DNA of 64,000 nucleotides from Archivesica marissinica (GCA_014843695.1 CM026386.1:83567697-83631696), one strand, 5' to 3'. Positions 30,401 through 45,900 are shown, numbered from the stretch's first letter. Notes: generated from the letters alone by a model not told the origin. Program-made: numbers and translations.

Positions 30401-33400
30401 CATTCACACCTCCATATCTTTGATGAGCAGGCATTGTTTGTACATTCTGATTGCATGGACACAAAATAGACACCAAAATAATGTATACCATTCACACCTC
30501 CATATCTTTGATGAGCAGGCATTGTTTGTACATTCTGATTGCATGGACATAACATAGATACCCAATATAATGTCTACCATTTACTGCTTTATATCTTTGA
30601 TGGACATGCATTGTTTATGCATTCTGATTGCATGGACACACAATAGACACCCAGAATAATGTCTACCATTCATTCACTGCTTCATATCTTTAATGGACAT
30701 GCATTGTTTATGCATTCATAATCCCAAAATTGTGAAAACTTGTATTTACTTGTTATGATATTAATTATATGTTATGTTACTTTAGAGTGTGCTACACCAG
30801 ATCGACCAGCGAACGGTTCTGTCAGTGTTCCTTGCATCAATAGAGGGTGCAATGTGACGTATACCTGCGATCCAGGATACAACCTCAACGGACAGGATAC
30901 TGGCATGTGCCTGTCTACGGGCATTTGGAATATAGACCCGCCAACTTGTGAACCTCGAGGTAAGTCCACATCGACAATTAGGCAGTATGTTTATTATAGG
31001 GTCACCCCTACTGAAAGTGTCAGCCATTTATGACTTATACGACATCTTTTATGAACAACAGTATTTCCCGAATCCTATCCTTACAGGCCTGGTACCATGC
31101 GCATAGACACTCGGTAACCATTATTAAACTAGCTGGCGGCTCACCATCCGGCCTTATAAGAATGAAACCCTGAACAGATTCGAACATTCGACCTTCACAT
31201 CAGTAGGCTACACTAATTGGTGTATTGGGAATTATTTCATGCATTCATATAATCTATAGACATATGACTTTATTGTTTCTTACTTGTTGTATTATTTAGT
31301 GGGATACAAGACCTTGTATCACATCGGACATTTTCAGAATCGATATCATAGTTGTAGCCGGAGTACTTTTCTCGCTTTTACACAAAGTGAAAAATGTATA
31401 TGAGTCAAGCATGCTAGTCTTAATTAAGTAGTATATGAATCTCTAATAGAATTTACTGTAACTAATTGTTGTGTAAATGTCTTCACAGATGCGTCTTTCC
31501 TCATTATTCAGGTGTTTGTATAACAGAGCTGATTTTAATGTTCCAGATTTACTGGTTTTGTATAACAGCTGATTTTAGTGTTCCCGATTTACTGGTTTGG
31601 CAGCAGTGTTTATTTGTAGATGAGAGTTCACTACGCATATGATAACTGTTAACAGAAATATATTCAGTACATAAAAGAAAATGAGTAATTAATGCCACTT
31701 CCTCGTGTGATATTGGCTGAATCGGCACAGGAGAGTGCACTATGAAATTGAATATCAAATATATAACCTACTAATCCGATAGTACTTTTCTACAGATTGT
31801 GGTGTTCCTGAAGTTCAGAGTGCAAGTTATACCGGAAGCACTACATTTGGAAGCATGGTAACGTTTACGTGCACTGATGGGTACACTCGTATCGGGTCAC
31901 TGAACGCCACCTGTCAGAGCAATGCAACTTGGACTTCTCTACCAGTCTGCCTTTATAGTAAGTTAATATGTGGACATCTGATCTGTAGACGATAATGTAA
32001 AAGAACCAGGGGTGCTTCTGGAAGTGGAACATCCTCTGAATCTTACTAATAAGCTCATTCTTTGACATTCTTTGTCCTATGAGGCTCATTCTTTGACATT
32101 CTTTGTCCTATGAGGCTCATTCTTTGACATTCTTTGTCCTATGAGGCTCATTCTTTGACATTCTTTGTCCTATGAGGCTCATTCTTTGACATTCTTTGTC
32201 CTATGATGCTCATTCTTTGACATTCTTTGCCCTATGATGTTCATTCTTTACCGTGACCCACTGTGTTGATTATGTGGCATTCCTTGACCGATTGTGTTCA
32301 TTCCTTGACACTCCATGGCTCATTGTGTTCATTCTTTGGCATCCTTGCACCATTGTGTTCATTCTTTGGCATTCCTTGCCCTATATTACTCATTATTTGG
32401 CATACCTTTCCATATGTTGCCCAATATTTGGCATACCTTTCCATATGTTGCTCAATCATTGACATTCCTTGACCCGTTGTGTTCATATATTACTCTATCT
32501 TTGGCAGTCATTGACTACGTTACTTATTATTTGACATTCCATGCCGTATGACACTTATTCTTTTTACCATTATTTGCTCTATTCTGCTCATTCTTTGGCA
32601 TACATTAACCCATTGTGTTCATACTTTGTCATTCCTTGTCTTATATTACTCACTCGTTGGCAGCCCTACACATACGTTGCTCAGTCATTGACATTCCTTG
32701 ACCTACTTTGCTCAGTCATTGACATTCTCTGACCTACTTTGCTCAGTCATTGACCTACTTTGCTTATTCTTTGGAATTCCTTGATATATTCTACTCATTC
32801 TTTGGCATTCATTGACCTATGATTCTTATTTATCGACAAACATTAAAATGAGAAATATTCTGAAGCGAACGACCTTCTTGAATAACTTGTTGTGTACTCC
32901 TTCATATTCATGACAGTTTGTGAAACAAGAGCGTTAAATTAATCACTCTCGAGACGTCATTCCTGATCGAATCAATCGCGTTGAGGGAGAGAGAAGAGGC
33001 AATGTGGAACTTAAATGCCTAGCCTAAGGGCACAATAGTAACGGCTCCGGGCTCGCACCTAAAGCGATCTTCCACGACGTCCATTCACATTCACTTTACA
33101 TTCTATGCCAAGTAAATGGAAATTATATTGATAACGTCTACTACAACGAATAACAAAAAACCTTAGTTATTAACGATTGCGATTGTATAGCCTTACAGTT
33201 AAATAACACGTATTAGGTGTATACATGTACACTCTGTCATTGTTTAAGAGATGTATGTATGTCATGGAGAAAATCTAAATAAGCTTTTAGCTTTCGATTT
33301 AATCCATATGTTCCTGTATATCAATGTTATAACATGATGTCAATATTAATGAATAAAATATATTTAAACTATCGATTGCGAAACAAGCTTTAACAACTTA

Positions 33401-36400
33401 TATTACTCACCCTCATTGACACGTATATGTTGGATGAAACTGGAGTACCCTGAGAAAACATACCTGTCCGATTTGGCGACCAGCGAACCCTCTCACACAC
33501 TTCTCCATCAGAAGATCGAATCCATGTTTCATGTGTGAGAAACAATCTTTCTAAACACTACTCTAATATGAGATATGCAGCCAATAAACAATTAATGAAC
33601 TATGATTCAATTAAAGTACATACTGTCAGTCAATTTAAATGCGTGGTTGTGTCCAGGATTAATATACTGGTTTGCTCCCCTTTGATTTTCAATTTCGTTT
33701 ACGCAAACACAGATGTTCGTAAACATATTATAAAATCGCATTTCCAAACAAAGATGTGTGTAAATTATTATAAAATCTCATTTCAAAATTTAAGATGAAT
33801 CGATATTCTATAGTGTAATACTGTCACAATGAGGTATATTACAGGTCAGCGTTCCTGACTTCCACATTCAATATCGTTAAATTAAATTGTTCCGATGTTA
33901 TACTACAGGTTGTGGAGACATTTCCAATCCGGGTAATGGGTTACAGACTTATAGTTGTGCTGAGGAAGACTGTCATGTGAATCTCACATGCAGCTCGGGC
34001 TACATAATGGTTGGACCATCAACATTACAGTGCATTCGAAATTTCGGCTGGAATTCTGATTCGGCATGTGTGGCTGGTGAGTAAATACTAGATTCTGAGA
34101 ACATATTAACAGTAATAAAAGATACAATAGTGTGTGTGTGTATTACAGTGTTAGCTCTATGTAACATAGTTACGTGTGTGTACAATGTTACCAATTGACC
34201 ATGTACATGTATAGTATGATCATTTATTTAATTGATACATCCATTGATGAGTTATGGTTTTAATTGTCCGTTCACTGTATATATGATTTGCACCGGGTGA
34301 CTAATATGACTAAATTATTGTCTATGCATTTTGGTAACATCAGCACATGACATACATGTATTGTAGTTTGAATGTTTTACGAAGTTTGGGTATCAAAAGA
34401 TTACCTCATGTTGTCACACCATTAAGTTGACATTATAAAACACTGTATATTGCTATATTATAATATTACTGACACAGGTCACCCATCATATTTGAGCGCT
34501 ATTTGAAATGGTGAGTTACGTCAAGTGTAGCTAGCATATGATTAGTGTTTAGAATGATGCTAATATCTGAAGTAGAAACATGCTGACTGTTAGGATAGAT
34601 TCATTACTAATCTTATCGTAGTGAGCATGGTCGTTGTGTCCGTATGATGGGGTATCCTACATGGAATCCCCGATATAATAGTAGCAGGAGCGCCGTACTT
34701 AGTTATGTGGGAGACTCATTGTATTTGTGCAGATAAAGACGAGAGTTATTAACACATTTTATTTATAACAAAAACGTTTGTACATTGCGTTTTCCTACTG
34801 ACGAGCAAGTACTGTACATTGAGTTTTCTTACTGACGATTATGGACTGTACATTGGGTTTTCTTACTGACGATCATGGACTGTATATATAGTTTTCCTAC
34901 TGATGATCCTGGACTGTGCATTGAGTTTTCCTACTGACGATCCTGCACTGTACATTGAGTTTTCCTACTGACGATCATGGACTGTACATTGAGTTTTCCT
35001 ACTGACGATCATGGACTGTACATTGAGTTGTCCTACTGACGATCATGGACTGTGTATTGAGTGTTCCTACTGACGACCATGGACTGTACATTGAGTTTTC
35101 CTAATGACGATCATGGACTGTATATAGGATTTCCCACTGACGATCATGGACTGTACATTGAGTTTTCCCACTGACGATCATGGACTGTACATTGAGTTTT
35201 CCTACTGACGATCATGGACTCTTGGTTCCGTTTTGGGGCAAATACGTCTCACCAGGTAGACGAGGGGACTACTTTAAGCTCATCATTTAATTGGATAACG
35301 TTAATACCCGAACACTGTCGTGAAGATACGTCATTATACATTATCAGAACAGTGATACGTCATCGATGATGAAATTAATGACATATCGCTATCATACATG
35401 TGTTGTTCACGTGACTACTCTTTGACCCACAATGCACTTGCATTGTTTGTAAACACAGAGTCACTGATCATCATTTTACTATTGTTATTTATTATTTCCT
35501 TTGATTATGATGGTTGAAGTTATAGGATATTTAACCGTGTTGGGTGTAACGGCTTAGCATGAAATAAATTAAACCATTAAGCTTAACGTGTACTTAGTGG
35601 TTACATTTAAGTGACAATCAATGTGAGTCACATTCCAATGACCTTATCACTTTATAGTAAATGCATATGCTAATAATGCGTGTATCTAAGCTGACATAAT
35701 TTGTAAAGTGCATCTGACAGATCTGCAGTAATCCAGTTGTTAACACGTTGGACTGGTAATCCAGGGACCGCAAGTTCGATTCCCCGTCTGGTCTTCATAC
35801 AATTAACAGTCTTTCAGATGGGACTTTAAACCGAGGTCTCGTGTCGGTGCTTTACACCGTGCACGCAAAAGAACCAGAGGAGACTCTGGAATGGGTCTCT
35901 GTCTGTATCACTGCACTATCCTCCAATAATCTAAAATGACTAATATCTGCAGGAGTTCATATGGGCAAACGGTAGGGACGATAAATAAACGTTCAACACA
36001 CAAAAGTGCATCACAAACATAAGTAAAGCGGGAAAATAAATATAACATTATTTCACTTTGTCCTAATAATTGGAAACAAGTCAGTCACTGCATTGCAACA
36101 TTAAAATCAGCGACGATGATATAGATATGTGTAATTCCGATTTCGAATCCGAATCGTCGCAACGTCGCCGAGCAGAGATCCAACCATTCTAAATTTTCAT
36201 CTCCGCCATAACCTCCGCCTGTGTGGCGTCCGTGGTCCAGTGGTAGAGCGTCGGATTTGGAATCGAAAGGTCCCGGGTTAGATACTCGGCCAGGCCACGT
36301 ATGTAGTACCATTGAGCAAGGCACATCACATACATTGCTTAGTACTGGTTAATCGCTTAGGTCGGCTAAGCCTGCCCAGGAAAACATGTCTAAGTCCCCG

Positions 36401-36914
36401 CGAGGGGTTTGACATTAAAGGAACATACATACATACATACATACATACATACATACATACAACATACATACATACATACATACATACATACATACTACAT
36501 ACATACTACATACATACATACATACATACATACATACAACATACAACATACATACATACATACATACATACATACATACATACATACATACATACTATCA
36601 TACATACATACATACATACATACATACATACATACATACATACATACATACATACATACATACATACATACATACATACATACATACATACATACATACA
36701 TACATACATACATACCATACATACATACATACATACATACATACATACATACATACATACATACATACTACATACATAATACATACATAATACATACATA
36801 CAACATACATACATACATACATACATACATACCTACATACATACATACATACATACATACATACATACATACATACATACATACATACATACATACTATA
36901 CATACATACATACA

Positions 36915-36946
<32 letters not shown>

Positions 36947-39900
36947 CATACATACATACATACATACATACATACATACACTACATAATCATACATACAT
37001 ACAAACATACAAACATACATACATACATACATACATACATACATACATACATACATACATACATACATACATACATACATACATACATACATACATACAT
37101 ACATACATACATACATACATACATACATACATACAAACATACAAACATACAAACATACAAACATACAAACATACAAACATACAAACATACAAACATACAA
37201 ACATACAAACATACAAACATACAAACATACAAACATACAAACATACAAACATACAAACATACAAACATACAAACATACATATAACATTTAGAGAAAACCA
37301 GTGTGGCTTAGTGAAAGTCACACCGATAACAAGTTCAGTATGATAATTGTGACACAGTGACAGTCACGCCGATAACACGTTCAGTATAATAAATGTGACA
37401 CACTGTGTGCACACATAACATTGATAACAGTCATTTTCAGATTGTTTCCAAAACATTATATAAATTTTACAAATATTTTAAAAGTACAATTATCATGGCA
37501 TCATCAGCACAGCATAAGTAATCAAGTACGTAATGTTTAATGGTTATCAAATATTTTATACTCCAGAGCGACTAAATGGAATTGCTATATCCATAACTTT
37601 GCCGGCTCCGGCTGCAAGAAACGCATTACAATGGAAGATTGCGTTCTATGACTCGGTATGTATGCACACCTTATTTTCATATTTGGAAAGGAGGTGTTTG
37701 TTCGCACGTGTACATTAAATGATCAAGTTTATCGTGTGTCTGACTGAGAGTGTGACTGCCACCGATCAATTCAAGCACTATAATTGAGACAAACTATGTA
37801 TACTAAGGACACATCCACCGTGAATGTGGTTGGTTTGGAACCCGCAGTCCATGGGTTGCAATGCGTACGCCATATCAATACATCACGGAGGCTGCAATAT
37901 GGCACACTATATGACAGTGCGCACATTATGTCTCGTTTTCACAGACGGATCTGTAGTCCAGCGGTTAACACGTTCGACTGGTAACCCCGGGGTCGCAGGT
38001 TCGAGCCCCGTCTGACCCGTATAGGAGCTCATTGTTCGACTATCATGCAACAGGATATATGCATGTGTTTGTTATATAAATCACCACACTAATCAATTCA
38101 ATTCAATTCAACAAGTTTATTTCATAAAACATGTATATATATGTGTATGTGTATAGCATATACACACATTTTCAATTATTATACAAAGACATGGATTTTT
38201 AACAAAGAGCATATAATTCCAGTGGATATTTCAATGCTATTGGCATATAACTGCAATTGTTTACGACGTTACATTTCTTAACAGGTTAGCATGGTAACAG
38301 AATTAGCAAAGATTGTTCAAAGTAATTTTGGAGTTTGTTGACATAAGACTGGCAATATTTTGTTTTTTAAATAACGAACCAACAAGCCATTGTCAATATA
38401 TATTTTTCAAACTAAGAACATAATTATCTGCATTACGTAAAGTTTGATCCTGCGTTCCTGGTGATATCATGCAAAACCTCAGCGCATTCATGGAATAAGC
38501 AATGATAATTTTAACGACTGTACTTTCCACATTATCAATAACCTGTCATTTGAGTTAAACCAGTTTCCGTTTTCCTAGATATCTATTATTTTTCAACATC
38601 TTTAAAGCGTGGCCGAGTGGTTATGGTCGTTGATTTCAAATCACATGGCACTCACCACTGTATGTTCGAATCTAACTAGCGGTGTCGAATTATTTCAAGT
38701 GAGGAAGCTATTCAGTTGGCTTGGTGGTAGGTCAGTGGTTCTACCTGTGTGCCCGTCCGTGTCTACAATACTACTTGGAGGGGCGCCCAGGGTCTTCCTA
38801 CATCAATACTAACATATATAAAAAGACCTCCATGAAGCATCAGTAACCTATGTTATATAGTCAGTGGATTATTGTGGTATCGGTCTCAAAACTTGATGAG
38901 TTTCTCTCAATTTGACATCGGACGAAACAAGCTCTTTTAAGTAGTATTCTTCAAATTAAACTATATATAGCATTCTCCTTTTATGACAGATTGTGGACTT
39001 CTACGAATCACAGATGGGAGGATACTTCAATGCATTATATATCATCGACGTAAAGTAAGTGTTCATATCCCACATATATGGTTTAAAAATACCAGTAACC
39101 CTTTAGCACGCTAGCGGTGAAAATAACAGTGAAACATGCTACGCAATTTCAATAGAATTGTGGAACAATTATAATGTAATTTCATGACATACGCCCAATG
39201 TTTTCAGCTACAACTAAGAAAAACACATTAAACCCTTTCGACACTACCTCTAAATAGGCGTACAAAAACTGTACATCCAGATGAGTCGGGTCGTGAGGAG
39301 CAGGTTCTGCACATTTTGTCAGTAAAAAAAAAATTATTAATTAAAAAAAATGTAACTTTCTTATTAATTTATTGGTCTAAGAATATCATGCACCAGTCCA
39401 CCATGTAAGTTACTTGGTGTTGAATAGATTAATGAATTGTTGTCTGCTATAATTATTTGAACTCGGCATGCAAAGAGTTAAGATGTGTTACACATTGAGA
39501 TATTCTAATGAGCATATGATTACTTGTCTAATAGTTCCTGTTTTTAATTATAATGTATTCAGACTTAAAGATAACAAAGGCATTTTATATTGTGAAATTA
39601 TTATTTGTAAATTACCTCCCGTTATCGATACTTTTTACAAACTCATTAATAGGTACACATTTTATTTGTATATTACCTCCCGTTATCCATACTTTTTACA
39701 AACTCATTAATATGTATACACTTTATTTGTTTCACAACGATAGCAAAACGTTGGCAACTTATATTAATCAATGTCTTTGGTGTGGATGAAAGCATATAAC
39801 TTATATATTGTCTTTAATGTGCTAGAAAACAGGACTACACGGAGAAAACAAACATGTACACTCTGGTGACCACCGTGCCATCTAACATACTTCCCTGTCC

Positions 39901-42900
39901 GAGGATCGAACCCTTTTTGCATTGTTGAGAAGCGAGCTGGCAAACCATCTCGCTAATCAGACAGCTAGCCATCAATAGGGACAGGGGGATATGTAGTCCA
40001 GTGGTCACACGCTGGACTGGTAATCCAGGGATCGCAGGTTCGATCTCCCGTCTGACCCTAATTAACAGTCTTTCAGATGGGACTTTAAACCGAGATCTCG
40101 TGTTGATGCTTTACACCGTACACGTAAAAGAACCAGAGGAGACTCTGGAATGGGTCTCTGTCTGTATCATTGTATCATTGCACTATCCTCAAAAAATCTA
40201 AAATGACTAATCTCTTCAGGAGGCGTCGCTCATATGGGCATCCGGTAGCGACGATAAATAAACGTAAACACAGTATCAATATGGATTATAGTGGTTATTT
40301 ACTAATGTTTGCATTACGACATAATATTGGATCATGATTGATTGTTTTTCTATTTGAAGAAAGATAATGCATACACGACTTTAGCATTATCCATATATAT
40401 ATATTCGGAAGAATATTAGCTTCTATTATTATGCAAATCACAATATTACCTTGGATTGTCGTAGAATACATTTACAACTTATATATTATTTGTTTGTTAG
40501 AGGGAAAACCCAGAATGACTGTTTCGTGTTCTAAGTCAAGTTGAGATGATTTGAAATCAAATCAAAATGAAAAATGCACTTGCACGTTGTTATTATTGCC
40601 TTTGTCAATGAAATGATTTTAAACGCCATGAAACGTACGCAATATTCCCCAAATTTCCTTTGGCAGTTGATGGTGGTGGATTTTGTGGTGAGCCAAATCA
40701 ACACATACTATAGGGTAACTAATACTGTACATGTGTCCCGTTCTAAATAAGCAATTTGTTTGCACAAAAAATGGCCATTACCTACACCACATGGATCACG
40801 ACTAGAACACTAAACAATGTTCGTATGATCCCTAGTGATGTGTGTCAACATGCAGTAGCCATATTAGATATTGCGAATTTCACCATGACCACACTTTATA
40901 TTTCAGCTATAGTTCCAGGAGAAGGAGGGAAACATCAACCAGGTATATTTTATTCCATTTCTGCTACTTGGTTAATATGTAATGAGGAACCCAAGGTGGA
41001 GTTCGAGGATATGCATAATGCATTTGGCAAGGTTTTCAATATCATTGTTTTACTGCGAAGCAATCGCAGCTTAAGACATTGGCATGTCTCTCTATGCATG
41101 ATATGTGTACCTGTTGATGAGGAACCCAGGTGGAGTTCGAGGATATGCATAATGCATTTGGCAAGGTATTGCATGTCATTGTCTTACTGCGAAGCAATCG
41201 CAGCTTAAGACATTGGCATGTCTCTCTATGCATGATATGTGTGTCTGTTGATGACATGGCATATATTATATCTCTATGCATGATATGTTTGTCTGTTGAT
41301 GACATGGCATATATTATATATATATGCATGATCTGTTTGTATGTTGACATGGCATATATTATACTTCTATGCATGATATGTTTGTCTGTTGACATGGTAT
41401 ATAGTATATTTCTATGCATGCTATGTTGGTCTGTTGGTGACATGACATATACTATATATATATGCATGATATGTTTGTCTGTTGACAGGGTATATATTAT
41501 ATATCTATGCATGATATGTTTGTCTGTTGACAGGGTATATATTATATATCTATGCATGATTTGTTTGTCTGTTGACAGGGTATATAGTATATATCTATAC
41601 ATGATATGTTTGTCTGTTGACATGGCATATATGATATCTCTATGCATGATCTGTTTGTCTGTTGACATGGCATATATTATATTTCTATGCATGACCTGAT
41701 TGTCTGTTGACATGGCATATATGATATCTCTATGCATGATCTGTTTGTCTGTTGACAGGGTATATATTATATTTCTATGCATGATCTGTTTGTCTGTTGA
41801 CATGGCATATATTATATGTCTATGCATGACCTGATTGTCTGTTGACATGGCATATATTATATTTCTATGCATGACCTGATTGTTTGTTGACATGGCATAT
41901 ATTATATTTCTATGCATGACCTGATTGTCTGCTGACATGGCATATATTATATTTCTATGCATGACCTGATTGTCTGTTGACATGGCATATATTATATTTC
42001 TATGCATGACCTGATTGTCTGTTGACATGGCATATATTATATTTCTATGCATGATATGTGTGTCTGTTGACATGGTCTATATGAAACCTGAAGCAAGTGA
42101 GAGCCGTGTGCAAGATAAAAGTTCGAATCTCCTCTACATACGTTAACACTTGTGTGAAGTTTCATGACATTCAATACTTTGCAAGTTATAATTTCACACA
42201 TACTACTTATCGACTGACATATGCATGATAGGGCACACATACTACTTATCGACTGACATATGCATGATAGGGCACACATACTACTTATCGACTGACATAT
42301 GCATGATAGGGCACACATACTACTTATCGACTGTCCAAAAATGTGTAAGACAGTAAACTAATGTTCTCCATATATGACCCAGAAAAGTGTGTGTTTTACG
42401 TTTATCGTCGCTACCGGGTGCCCATATGAGCGGCGCTTCCTGAATAGAATGGTTATTTTAGATTTTTGGAGGATAGTGCAATGATCCAGACAGAGACCCA
42501 TTCCAGAGTCTCCTCTGGTTCTTTTACCTGCACGGTGTACAGCAGCGACACGAGATCTCGGTTTATGGTCACATCTGAAAGACTGTTAAACCCAGAAAAT
42601 ATACATCTTGTCAATTATGTACTCGTCAAGAGAATCGATCCGAGGCTGACTATCCATTATCCATGTTTCAGTGGTGAAGTGACAGTAGACTACAATGTTG
42701 TCACAAGCAACACAACAGATGCTCAAGGAGAACTTGCAAAGGCTCACGCTGATCTGATCGCAGGAGCATCACTGGACATTCTGGATGTAGACGAACCTTT
42801 GATAAGAACCACGATTTTAGGGGAAACATGTAAGCAGATAATGATTTATCTCCCAATACTTTACACCTGTTACTATAATATCCACCAAATGAGGTATTCA

Positions 42901-45900
42901 TGGTCCAGTGGTAGTACGTCGGATTTGGAATCAAAGTTTCGATACTCTATCAGGGTACTCTATCGATACTCTATCAATGTCCTTGATCAAGTCACCTCAC
43001 ACACACATTGGTTAGTACTGATTAACCACTTAGGTCGACTATGCCTGCCCAGAAAAACCTCTCTAGGTGACCGAACGTGGCTTGACATACATGGAACATA
43101 GAACATTATCAGTTTCAACGTTGTCAACAGCCTTCGTGTTAAATTGATGCAAAGTTGTCACAACTAATTCTTCCTGGCTTTTGCCATTAATTACGTTACC
43201 TAATACCAGGGATTCAGTGTGCTTGACGATACCAATGTATAAAATTAAGTTTCTTAAATCTATACACTGGTATTCTCAAATGCCCCAAATCTCTATGCAC
43301 CGATGCATAGCCTGTGTTAGTCATTTCATATATCATTTGGTTTCAAATCAAAATAATTTATTAATCTACAATGCAAGGTGTTAATTTATAGGAGAATCTT
43401 AAATGCTTTTTAAAACTATTGCTCGATGTAAGATATATGACACACTGGTCTGTGGACTATGTGAGAAATGTCTGATACGATCAAATACGTTGTCAAAATA
43501 CAATAAATGAGACATGTTGATGTAGGGTATATATTATGGATTTGATGTATACTATATAATAGAGTGCAATGTACAACAATACATCATTATTCTTTAATCA
43601 TCTGTTAGCACCCATAGTGGTGCTGATAACGCCTCACTGACGGATGAACATTAGTACGTATTGGGACATGGCAATAAGCTAAGTGATATCTAAGAGACTT
43701 GACAAAAAACGTCGCAGTTACAGTTTAAGCCTTTGGGTTATCAGTCCAAAGGTCATACCATGACCATAATATTGTGACAGTCATGCACTTCTCAGTGACA
43801 GTCACACCGATAACAAGTTCAGTATGATAAGTGTGGCACAGTGACAGTCATGCCGATAACACGTTCAGTATGATAGGTGTGGCACAGTGACAGTATCATC
43901 GATAACAAGTTCAGTATGATAGGTGTGGCACATTGACAGTCTCATCGATAACAAGTTCATTATGATAAGTGTGACACATTGACAGTCTCATCGATAACAA
44001 GTTCATTATGATAGGTGTGGCACATTGACAGTCTCACCGATAACAAGTGCAGTATGATACGTGTGGCACAGCGACAGTCTCACCGATAACAAGTGCAGTA
44101 TGATAAGTGTGGCACAGTGGCAATCACACCGATAACAAGTTCAGTATGATAAGTGTGGCACATTGACAGTCTCACCGATAACAAGTTCAGTATGATAAGT
44201 GTGGCACAGTGACAGTCTCACCGATAACAAGTGCAGTATAATAAGTGTGAGCTACAGTGACAGTATCACCGATAACAAGTTCAGTATGATAAGTGTGGCA
44301 CATTGACAGTCTCACCGATAACACGTTCAGTATGATAAGTGTGGCACATTGACAGTCTCACCGATAACACGTTCAGTATGATAAGTGTGGCACATTGACA
44401 GTCTCACCGATAACAAGTTCAGTATGATAAGTGTGGCACAGTGTCAGTCACGCCGATAACAAGTTCAGTATGATAAGTGTGACACAGTGACAGTCAACCT
44501 GATAACAAGTTCAATATGATAAGTGTGATACAGTGACAATCACGCTGATAACAAGTTCAGTATGATAAGTGTGACACAGTGGCAATCACGCCGATAACAA
44601 GTTCAGTATGATAAGTGTGACACAGTGACAGTCACGCCGATAACAAGTTCAGTATGATAAGTGTGACACAGTGACAGTCACGCCGATAACACGTTCAGTA
44701 TGATAAGTGTGACACAGTGACAGTCACGCCGATAACACGTTCAGTATGATAAGTGTGGCAAAGTGACACTCGCGCTGTTCCATATGATAAGAATTCTCGA
44801 CTATAAACACGGGGAAACATATTTGGGCTGCCACATTTCACAAATAGCACTGATGTTTGCTCAAGCAATAACGGTATAAACCAAACTTCTAACTTGCATC
44901 GACGACACCAAGCAATAACAAATGCAGTGCATTACACTCACACCCACTCCAAGATGTTGCACACATAACGTTGATGAACACACTCATGTTTAGATTGTTT
45001 CCAAACGATTATAATAAATATACAACCATTTTAAAGCCATCATCATCACAGCATACGTAATCAAGGACAAGTGTAATGTTTTGCATCATCACAGCATACG
45101 TAATCAAGGACAAGTGTAATGTTTTGCATCATCACAGCATACGTAATCAAGGACAAGTGTAATGTTTTGCATCATCACAGCATACGTAATCAAGGACAAG
45201 TGTAATGTTTTGCATCATCACAGCATATGTAATCAAGGACAAGTGGAATGTTTTGCATCATCACAGCATATGTAATCAAGGACAAGTGTAATGTTTTGCA
45301 TCATCACAGCATACGTAATCAAGGACAAGTGTAACGTTTTGCATCATCACAGCATACGTAATCAAGGACAAGTGTAATGTTTTGCATCGTCACAGCATAC
45401 GTAATCAAGGACAAGTGTAATGTTTTGCATCATCACAGCATACGTAATCAAGGACAAGTGTAACGTTTTGCATCATCACAGCATACGTAATCAAGGACAA
45501 GTGTAACGTTTTGCATCATCACAGCATACGTAATCAAGGACAAGTGTAATGTTTTACCCAACGGTTGTACCATGATATTGTGACAGTCATGTGACGTGGG
45601 TTTAGTATTCTCATATTTCTCGTGATTTTCATATTTCACACATGTTCTCTATTTCACACAGATTATTTAAATGATAGCCGTGGTGCGGTTGCGGTGTCAT
45701 GCGATATATACGAGACTATGATTGATGGATGTTCTGCGACCACACAGTGCACAGTAATAGCAGATAAAGCGATATGCGAGTGAGTATATCTAGCCTGGGT
45801 TCCAGTCTGTCGATGTTTTCAATTTTCAACTTGGGCATCAATTGATAGGGAGGAGAACTATATAAGTTTTCTTTCGTTCTAATCCCTTTCAGTCTACTGC

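Noticed and set aside
36409..37287. Tyr-Ile-His-Thr and Met-Tyr-Val-Cys repeat ORFs
   Set aside because: ACAT microsatellite translated in its frames.
38607..38680. tRNA-Leu gene
   Set aside because: The stems are imperfect and the sequence continues into a repeat shared with 61420-61590.
40756..41208. 150-codon ORF over the microexon region
   Set aside because: It reads exon 19 in the wrong phase and continues into a 128-bp duplication; not compatible with neighbouring exons.
42466..43101. 211-codon ORF starting before exon 20
   Set aside because: Only 42672-42829 is exon; the start comes from an antisense SINE and the end from intron and a second SINE.
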